Source: Natronohydrobacter sp. (GTDB lineage: Bacteria; Pseudomonadota; Alphaproteobacteria; Rhodobacterales; Rhodobacteraceae). Taken from it: a stretch of 10,689 bases of DNA. This document shows, piece by piece, positions 1 to 7,100 of this stretch. The position numbers and the translations under genes were made by a program. The number at the start of each line of letters is the position of its first letter. Position 1 is the first letter of the stretch. Under the pieces are notes generated by a model that saw only the letters and a program-made list of their open reading frames with translations, did no database searches and had not been told where the DNA came from. The stretch spans positions 1-10,689 of the forward strand of contig SKSL01000176.1 in assembly GCA_007123015.1 (NCBI GenBank), read 5' to 3'.

Positions 1-2
1 AA

Positions 3-101
3 CGGTCTCTGGGACGCGCTGCCGGGCGGATTGCGCTGACAGATGACGCGGCGTTTCAGATGACAGTCTTGCATGCAGCAGGTTATCTCGCGGCGACCTG
101 A
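3..101 (+). CDS. 3' end of an unidentified upstream gene (partial)
   Basis: One + frame stays open from the window edge to a TGA at 99-101 and encodes the last 32 residues of a protein ending HAAGYLAAT. The other two + frames close earlier, at 37-39 and 43-45. The codons look like the GC-biased coding style of the neighbours. The stop sits directly against the AGGAGG of fadH, which is typical of tightly packed genes in one operon, so this gene is probably co-transcribed with fadH. The fragment is too short to assign a family, and I do not recognise it. It could also be a chance open frame, as 99 bases is weak evidence. Confidence 0.45.
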   Translation, partial: RSLGRAAGRIALTDDAAFQMTVLHAAGYLAAT

Positions 102-106
102 GGAGG
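101..106 (+). promoter_or_regulatory. Ribosome binding site of fadH
   Basis: A perfect AGGAGG lies 6 bases before the ATG at 113 and overlaps the last base of the upstream stop codon. It fixes the fadH start and suggests translational coupling to the preceding gene. Confidence 0.85.
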
Positions 107-112
107 AACCCC

Positions 113-2128
113 ATGCCATACCCCCATATGCTCGCGCCCCTTGATCTGGGATTCACGACATTGAAAAACCGCGTGTTGATGGGCTCGATGCATACAGGGC
201 TGGAAGAGCGCGGTGACTGGGGGCGCGTCGCAGAATACTATGCAGAGCGCGCGCGCGGTCAGGTGGCGCTGATTGTGACAGGGGGCATGGCCCCGAATCC
301 CGAGGGCGGTGTCTTTCCCGGTGCAGCTGGGCTTTACACGGATCAGGACATTGCCAATCACCGCCTTGTCACGGATCGCGTCCATTCCGAGGGCGGCAAG
401 ATCGCCATGCAGATCCTGCATGCGGGCCGCTATGCCTATGGCCCCGATTGCGTGGCCCCTTCAGCGCTCAAATCCCCGATCTCGCCCTTCAAGCCGCGCG
501 CACTCGATGAGGCGGGTATCGAAAAACAGATCGCCGATATCGTGACCTCTGCCTTGCATGCGCAGAAGGCGGGCTATGATGGCGTGGAAATCATGGGCTC
601 GGAAGGGTATTTCATCAACCAGTTCCTCTGTGCCGCCACCAATCACCGGACGGATCGCTGGGGGGGCGCTTACGAGAACCGCATGCGCCTGCCCGTCGAG
701 ATCGTCCGCCGTGTGCGCGAGGCCGTGGGGCGCGCGTTCATCCTGATCTACCGCATTTCACTGATTGATCTTGTCCCGGGCGGGCAGAACTTCGATGAGG
801 TTGTGCAACTGGCACGGGCCATCGAGGCTGGCGGGGCCACGATCCTGAACACAGGCATCGGCTGGCACGAATCCCGCGTGCCCACGATCGCCACATCGGT
901 CCCGCGCGCTGGCTGGGCCTGGGTGACACGCAAGCTGATGGGCAAGGTGGGCGTGCCGCTGATCACCTCGAACCGGATCAATACGCCCGATGTGGCCGAA
1001 GAGCTGCTGGCAGGCGGGGCGGCGGATATGGTCTCGATGGCGCGGCCGTTTCTGGCAGATGCCGACTTCGTGGCCAAGGCTGCGCAAGGGCGTGCGGCTG
1101 AGATCGCGCCCTGCATAGCCTGCAATCAGGCCTGTCTGGACCATACGTTTCAGGGCAAAATTTCGTCCTGTCTTGTGAATCCGCGCGCCTGCCATGAAAC
1201 CGAGCTGACCTACAGCCCGACTGACGCCGCGAAATCCGTCGCGGTGGTGGGCGCAGGACCTGCTGGACTGATGGCAGCACTTGTGGCCGATCAGCGCGGC
1301 CACAAGGTCACATTGTTCGAAGCCGATGCGCAGATCGGCGGGCAGCTGAACATGGCCCGCGTGATCCCCGGCAAAGAAGAGTTCCACGGGCTGGTGGACT
1401 GGTTCACGGGTGCGCTGGCGCGCTCTGGGGTGGACCTGCGCCTGAGCACACGCGCCACGCCCCAGATGCTGGCGGGCTTCGATACAGTGATCCTTGCGAC
1501 AGGCGTTACCCCGCGCGACCCGGCAATCGAGGGGCAGGATGCGCCGCATGTACTGCGCTATATCGACGTTCTGCGCGGCAAGGCCCCTGTGGGCCAGCGC
1601 GCGCTGGTGGTGGGGGCTGGCGGGATCGGCTTTGATGTGGCCGAATACCTGACACATCAGGGCCAGAGCGCGACCGAGGATCTGGCGCTCTGGCAGCGCG
1701 AATGGGGGGTGACGGATCCGGCCGATGCGCCGGGCGGGCTGGCCCCGGACGGCGCGCAGCCAGAAGCCCCTGCGCGGCAAGTGACCTTGGTGCAACGTAA
1801 AGCGGGCAAACCCGGCAAGGGGCTGGGCAAGACGACAGGCTGGATCCATCGTGCATCGCTTGCGCTGAAAGGTGTGAAGATGCTGGGCGGGCTGGACTAC
1901 CGGCGGATCACATCTGAGGGGATGGTCGTGGTCAAGGAAGGTCAGGAAACACTTCTGCCTGCGGACACCATCATCTTGTGCACAGGACAGGAACCCTTGC
2001 GCGATCTGGTCGAAACTCTTGCCGATCAGGGTATCACAGCGCATGTCATCGGCGGCGCAGATGTTGCAGCAGAACTGGACGCAAAACGCGCGATCAATCA
2101 GGGCGCGCGGCTTGCGGCGGCCCTGTAG
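113..2128 (+). CDS. fadH: NADPH-dependent 2,4-dienoyl-CoA reductase
   Basis: This iron-sulfur flavoenzyme reduces 2,4-dienoyl-CoA to 3-enoyl-CoA with NADPH, an auxiliary step in cytoplasmic beta-oxidation of unsaturated fatty acids. The 671 residues match the 672 of E. coli FadH. Residues ~1-330 form the FMN-binding TIM barrel of the old-yellow-enzyme type, with Tyr166 (GSEGYFINQF) and His252 (GIGWHES) at the positions of the E. coli catalytic pair. The [4Fe-4S] ligands are Cys334, Cys337, Cys341 and Cys353 (CIACNQAC, then SCLVNP). A Rossmann FAD motif VVGAGPAG lies at 378-385, and a second dinucleotide motif GAGGIG at 501-506 is for NADPH. The long segment before LGKTTGWIHR (571-580) is also present in E. 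coli FadH. The ATG has a perfect AGGAGG. All key residues are present, so it should be active. The call is very secure; the substrate range is inferred from the family. Confidence 0.97.
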   Translation: MPYPHMLAPLDLGFTTLKNRVLMGSMHTGLEERGDWGRVAEYYAERARGQVALIVTGGMAPNPEGGVFPGAAGLYTDQDIANHRLVTDRVHSEGGKIAMQILHAGRYAYGPDCVAPSALKSPISPFKPRALDEAGIEKQIADIVTSALHAQKAGYDGVEIMGSEGYFINQFLCAATNHRTDRWGGAYENRMRLPVEIVRRVREAVGRAFILIYRISLIDLVPGGQNFDEVVQLARAIEAGGATILNTGIGWHESRVPTIATSVPRAGWAWVTRKLMGKVGVPLITSNRINTPDVAEELLAGGAADMVSMARPFLADADFVAKAAQGRAAEIAPCIACNQACLDHTFQGKISSCLVNPRACHETELTYSPTDAAKSVAVVGAGPAGLMAALVADQRGHKVTLFEADAQIGGQLNMARVIPGKEEFHGLVDWFTGALARSGVDLRLSTRATPQMLAGFDTVILATGVTPRDPAIEGQDAPHVLRYIDVLRGKAPVGQRALVVGAGGIGFDVAEYLTHQGQSATEDLALWQREWGVTDPADAPGGLAPDGAQPEAPARQVTLVQRKAGKPGKGLGKTTGWIHRASLALKGVKMLGGLDYRRITSEGMVVVKEGQETLLPADTIILCTGQEPLRDLVETLADQGITAHVIGGADVAAELDAKRAINQGARLAAAL

Positions 2129-2139
2129 TGTGACCTTTC

Positions 2140-2168
2140 GTAAGGTGCGTGCTCAGCACGCACCTTAC
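2140..2168. terminator. Hairpin between convergent fadH and pbpC
   Basis: A perfect 13-bp inverted repeat (GTAAGGTGCGTGC / GCACGCACCTTAC) with a 3-base loop fills the 43-base gap between the two stop codons. It starts 11 bases after the fadH stop and ends 3 bases before the pbpC stop. Its position and symmetry suit a bidirectional terminator. Neither side has a run of T, so it is not a textbook intrinsic terminator. It may stop polymerase weakly, block convergent read-through, or protect both mRNA 3' ends. Confidence 0.7.
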
Positions 2169-2171
2169 AGA

Positions 2172-4193
2172 TCACCGCAACTCCATATCCAAGCGCGCTG
2201 CGCGCCCGTCAGCATCGACAACAGAGAGCGCGATGAAACCGGGATCTGTGAGCATCAGCCGGGCCTCTCGCTCATGGCTGGCGATGAGAACCGGGGTCCC
2301 GTTGGCAAACCATGTAAAGGGCGCGCGCCCGCGATCCACCCGCGCCAGCACCCCCCCGGACATTACCCGCAGCGTTGCCCCGTCTGGCGGAAACGCAAGT
2401 TCAGGCGCATCGCGCGCCTGCGCCACGCGCGCCCCAAACTGCTGCAAGGGCAGCGGAAGCTCGGCATGGCCCAGCAGAACTGTGGCAGGCGGCGCAGGGG
2501 GCAAGCGCGCTGGCCGGGAGCCCAGTCGCGCGAAGACCTCGAACAGCAGGGGCGCGGCCACATCCACCCCGAACATCCCCGGCACGGCGGCGCCATCCGC
2601 GCGCCCCACCCAGACGCCCACGACATGCGCCCCGTCAAAGCCCAGCGCCAGCGCGTCGCGATGCCCGTAAGAGGTGCCAGTCTTGAACGCGAGGCGCCAG
2701 TCCGGCAACTGCGCCGGGCGCGGCGCATCGGCCAGAATATCGCCCAGATGCCATGCGGCCTCGGCACTCATAACCCGGTGCCGCGCGACACTCTGGGGCG
2801 CTGTCGCAGAAAGCGCGACAGCCTCGCCCCCGCGCGCGATGGCCGCGTAGAGCTGCACCAGCCCTTCCAGCGACACGCCCAGCCCGCCCAGCGACACGGC
2901 CAGCCCCGGCACATCCCCCGGCACGACCGCCGCGACCCCTGCCTGCCGCAGCGCTGCCATCAGCCGCGCAGGCCCCAGCGCCTGCGTCAGTTCCACCACC
3001 GGCAGGTTGAGTGAGACTTGCAGCGCCTCGCGCGCGCTGACCGGGCCGCGGAACATGCGGTCGAAATTCTGCGGCGCATAGCCTGCAAAGCGCGCAGGCC
3101 GGTCATTGAGCAGCGTTTCGGGATGCGCGCGCCCATCCGAGAAGGCCAGCCCATAGACCAATGGTTTCAGCACGGATCCCGGGGACCGTAGCGCTTGCGT
3201 CATATCCACAAAGCCCTGACGGCGCACATCAAGATAATCGCCGGATCCGACCGATGCCAGAATCGCGCCAGTCTGCGGATCAGCCACCATCATCGCGACT
3301 GTGGCCTGCGCAGGCAGATCACGCAGCGCAACGCGCGCCAGATCTTCCAGTGCGATCTGCAGGTCTTGGTCCAGCATCGTGCGGTGGATCTGGCGCTCTG
3401 GCGCTGCCGCGTGCAGCCGGTCTGCGAGATGGGGCGCATGGGCCGGGAAAGCCCGGCGCGCGTCCGGGACTGGTTCGCGCAAGGCGCTCGAATAGGCCTC
3501 GGCGCTGATCACGCCCGTGGCCTGCGCGCGCGCCAGAACCCGATCCCGCGCGATCCGCGCACGCGCGGGGTGGCGGTCCGGCTGACGCGCGGTCGGGCTT
3601 TGCGGCAGCGCGATCATCAGCGCGGCCTGTGCTTCGGTCAGCCGTTCTGGCTCGCGCCCCAGCCAGGCGAAGCTGCCCGCGCGCAACCCTTCCAGATTAC
3701 CGCCCATCGGCGCATGATGCAGATAGAGCGCGAGGATGTCCTGCTTCGTGAAGACACGCTCCAGCGCCAGAGCCAGCCGGATCTGGCGCAGCTTGCCCGC
3801 CCAAGAGCCGGTCGGCCCCTCCTCGATCAGTCGCGCAACCTGCATGGTCAGCGTCGATCCACCCGAGACCACACGCCCCTGCACCAGCGCCTGCCCCCCG
3901 GCCCGCAGCAGTGCCAGCAGATCGACACCGCGATGCTGGTAGAAGCGCTTGTCTTCATAGGCCAGCAGCATCGCCAGATAGGTCGGATCCACGCGATCAG
4001 GGTCCACGCCCAACCGCCAGCGGCCATCTGCGACCGTATAGGCGCGCAAAAGCGCACCGTCCCGCGCCAGAACCTCGACCGAAGTTTCCGGCGCCAAGGC
4101 AGGCAAGTCTGTCCGCGCCACCCAGAGTGTCAGAACACCCCACAGGCTCAGGACAAGCCCTGCTCCGGCGATTGCCCAGCGCCAGACCTTCAC
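2172..4193 (-). CDS. pbpC: Penicillin-binding protein 1C (bifunctional peptidoglycan glycosyltransferase/transpeptidase)
   Basis: A class A penicillin-binding protein that polymerises lipid II and cross-links peptides at the inner membrane, facing the periplasm. An N-terminal membrane anchor spans about residues 7-26. The GT51 domain shows EDKRFYQHRGVD (80-91, catalytic Glu80) and GGSTLTMQ (111-118). The transpeptidase domain has all three motifs: SVLK (340-343, nucleophile Ser340), SLN (394-396) and KTG (504-506). A C-terminal beta domain of the PBP1C type follows from about 585. At 673 residues it is shorter than E. coli PbpC (770). The start is GTG. GTGA at 4190-4193 joins this start to the stop of the macroglobulin gene, so translation is probably coupled; no strong Shine-Dalgarno is visible. 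The pairing with an alpha-2-macroglobulin gene is the conserved context of pbpC, and the GGSTLTMQ form supports 1C over 1A/1B. Confidence 0.95.
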   Translation of the reverse strand: MKVWRWAIAGAGLVLSLWGVLTLWVARTDLPALAPETSVEVLARDGALLRAYTVADGRWRLGVDPDRVDPTYLAMLLAYEDKRFYQHRGVDLLALLRAGGQALVQGRVVSGGSTLTMQVARLIEEGPTGSWAGKLRQIRLALALERVFTKQDILALYLHHAPMGGNLEGLRAGSFAWLGREPERLTEAQAALMIALPQSPTARQPDRHPARARIARDRVLARAQATGVISAEAYSSALREPVPDARRAFPAHAPHLADRLHAAAPERQIHRTMLDQDLQIALEDLARVALRDLPAQATVAMMVADPQTGAILASVGSGDYLDVRRQGFVDMTQALRSPGSVLKPLVYGLAFSDGRAHPETLLNDRPARFAGYAPQNFDRMFRGPVSAREALQVSLNLPVVELTQALGPARLMAALRQAGVAAVVPGDVPGLAVSLGGLGVSLEGLVQLYAAIARGGEAVALSATAPQSVARHRVMSAEAAWHLGDILADAPRPAQLPDWRLAFKTGTSYGHRDALALGFDGAHVVGVWVGRADGAAVPGMFGVDVAAPLLFEVFARLGSRPARLPPAPPATVLLGHAELPLPLQQFGARVAQARDAPELAFPPDGATLRVMSGGVLARVDRGRAPFTWFANGTPVLIASHEREARLMLTDPGFIALSVVDADGRAARLDMELR

Positions 4194-7100
4194 GGCGCGA
4201 TGACCACCCGCCCTGTCTCTGAGAGCGCGCGGTTGGTGGGGCGATACATATCCTCGACCTTGGCCGCCGCATGGTGGAAACTGCCGGGCGAGACGGCGCG
4301 GGCCATATAGGCCAGCCGCAAGGGGGCTTCCTGCGTCCAGTCCACAGCCGCGAGGAAGCGATCTGCGCGCGCTTCGGTCATCTCGGCGCGGTCATGGACG
4401 CGCAGCCAGTCTAGCGCGCGGATATCGCCTTCGCGCAGCAGGTTGGCATTGTCGATCTCGAAGCCTGCAGGCAGCGCGTCGTCGATCATCAACCGCCCAC
4501 CATGCACCCCACGATCCGGGCGCACGTCCAGCACAGTCACCACGCGATCACCCACGCGCAGGCTGCTCAGGTCCAGCGCTTCGCCATCCGGGGTGAAATG
4601 GCTGCGGGTGATCGAGTAGCCGACGCCACCCGCCTCTGGGGGTCGTTCGGGCACACCAAAGGCTGTGACGGTTACAGGCACGTCAATCGGCCCGCCATTG
4701 AAGATCGTCGCAGGCACGCCCTGATACAGCGCGATCACATCGCCACTCACAGGCTGATCATCCAGCGCCAGCCCGCGCCATTGCTCGCCCGAAGCCGCCA
4801 TCGCCTGCAAGGCCCAGACGGCCTCTTGCGGGGAAAGCTGCTCCGAGGGGCCGCGCGCGGCGACCAGTCGCTCGAAGGCGGCCGGGGTTACTGTGGCGCT
4901 GCCCGCTTCCATTGCCAGCGCCAAAGCTCCCGCCAGATCGCGGAACGGCGTGCCGTAATCGTCGCGCCAGACCGAGGCCCCGTCGCTTTGCGCTGCGATG
5001 TCAAAAGCTTGCCGGAACATCGCATCTGCGCGGCGCTGATCGCCGTAAGCGGCCAGCGCGGCCCCCATCTGTGCGGCGGCCAAGGGGGTGTCGAAGACAT
5101 CGGGCAACGTATCCGCGTAATAGCGCAAGTCACCAATCGCGGCTTCGCCTGCCCGGGCCAGAACGTAGAACGCATAAGCATATCCGCGCCCGCCCTGGAA
5201 CATCTGGCCTGCCTGCGCGACCTCATTGCGCAAGTTGTTCAGCGCCATGCGCAAGGCGCTTGCAGGCAGGTCTGCACCTTGCGTTTCTGCGCGCAGCAGA
5301 ACATCCGTGATATAGGCATCAAGCCACAGATCCGCACCGCCGGCAGACCACAGCCCGAAACTGCCGGTGCGGCCCTGACGTGTCAGGATGCGGTTGATCG
5401 CATCCTGCACTTGCGCGCGGACCTCGGCTTCTGTCACCAGCCCCAGTTCGACCACAGCATGCGAGGCCAGCAAAAGCGGCTGGATGGATGAGGCGATCTG
5501 TTCCGTGCAGCCATAAGGATAAAGGCTAAGGCGCTGGATCAGCCCCGGCACATCGAGCGGCGCCCCCACGCCCGCGACCAGTGTCGCGCGCGCAGTGCCC
5601 GGGCGCAGACCATCCAACGCATCATCGGTGAAGCGGAAACTTTCGCCCAGACCAAGCGTAAATTGCGAGCTGCGCGCGATTTCCGGGTCAGTGTGCTGGA
5701 CAGTCAGCCGCAGATCGCGGGTCAGCACGCGCCCGTCAGGCGTGGTCAGAGCGACAGCATAGACATGCTCGCCCACCCGTTCAGGCGCAAGCGCAATGTC
5801 GATGACAGCGCGTCCCCCGTCTTCCAGCGTGACCGAAGCCGGGGCTTCTGCAAGCCCGTGCCCAGTGACAGACAGCGCCATTTCGCCTGCGGGCCCTTTG
5901 GCATGGGTCAGTTCCAGCCGCATCCGGCTGGTGTCACCGGGCGTCATGAACCGCGGCAAACTGGGTTGGACCACAACCGGATCGCGCACCAACACATCAG
6001 CGCTGGCCTGCCCGACGCCCGTATCGGACCACACGACTGCCATCAGCCGCAGAGTACCATTGAAGGCAGGCAGGTCGAAACCGATTTCTGAGCGACCATC
6101 TTGCAGCGCGATCGGGCCTTGGAAAAAGGTCACCAGATCCTCGCTCGGCGCGGGCCCTGCACGGCTTGCGGCCGCCTGATCCCCGCCCGAGCGCACTTGC
6201 CCCATCGCGCCCGCGCGGGCGTCGATCAGCCGTCCATAAATGTCGCGGATCGCCACGCCAAGCTGACGCTGGCCGAAGAAATGGCCCATCGGATCAGGAG
6301 CGTCGAACCCGGTCAGAGTCAGGACGCCGAGATCGACCGCCGCGAGGGTTGCATAAACAGGGCCATCCGTGAAATCAGGCAGATCGAGTGTGACTTCCAG
6401 CCGCTCGCGCGGATTGGCCTCCAGCGGTGCGGTCAGCACTGCATTCAACGCGCGCTCCTTTGGTGCGACGCGGGCATGCACCAGCCCCATGCTGCGCGCA
6501 GGCAATTCATGGGCGCTGTCCGAAGGCCGGATCAGGCTGGCGGTCACATAGGCCCCTGCCCCCCAGTCATCCGTCACTGGCAAGTCCACGACCGTTTCCC
6601 CTGCGACCGCCACCAATTGCGTATGGATCACCCGGTCAGACAGGACCGAGACCAGCGCCATGCCTGCGCTATCCGTGTCGATCCGCAGCCGCGCAACGTC
6701 GCCGGGCGCGTATTCTGCCGCATCCAGAGCCACCGATAGCATATCGGGCGTGTCACGGGCGCTTTCGGCCCCATACCACCCGGCGCTGAAGGGGATCGAG
6801 GTGCTGGCGAAGTCGAGGCCCTCGCGCGTCACGCGCAGTTCGAACCGGCCCCAATCGACTGGCAGGTTAAGCGATGCAGGCTCGCCTGCCAGCGTGACCT
6901 CACCACTCTCGACGCGCGTGCGTTCGGTCACAGGTTCCCAATCCCAGCGCCCATCGAAGCTGAACCACTGATAACGCGTGGTGATCTTGCTCAATTCCCA
7001 GGACAGCACCCCATCCATCGCCGCCCCGTCCGGGCCGACCAGCACCAGATCGAACCCTGCCTCGCTATCCTCGGGCAAGGTGTCGTCAAAACCCGGTCGG

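Noticed and set aside
758..2044. Open - frame of 428 codons opposite fadH
   Set aside because: It has no family motif and an odd composition, and is fully antisense to fadH, whose catalytic and cluster residues are all present.
2019..4310. Long + frames (331 and 371 codons) opposite pbpC
   Set aside because: They are Arg/His/Gln-rich shadows of pbpC with no recognisable fold. One also runs across the fadH stop and the intergenic hairpin.
4502..5491. Open + frame of 329 codons opposite the macroglobulin gene
   Set aside because: Its residues are rich in Arg, His, Gln and Cys with no recognisable domain, and it lies wholly antisense to a well-supported gene. This is typical of shadow frames in GC-rich DNA. 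The same holds for 7118-8011 and the other + frames in the region.
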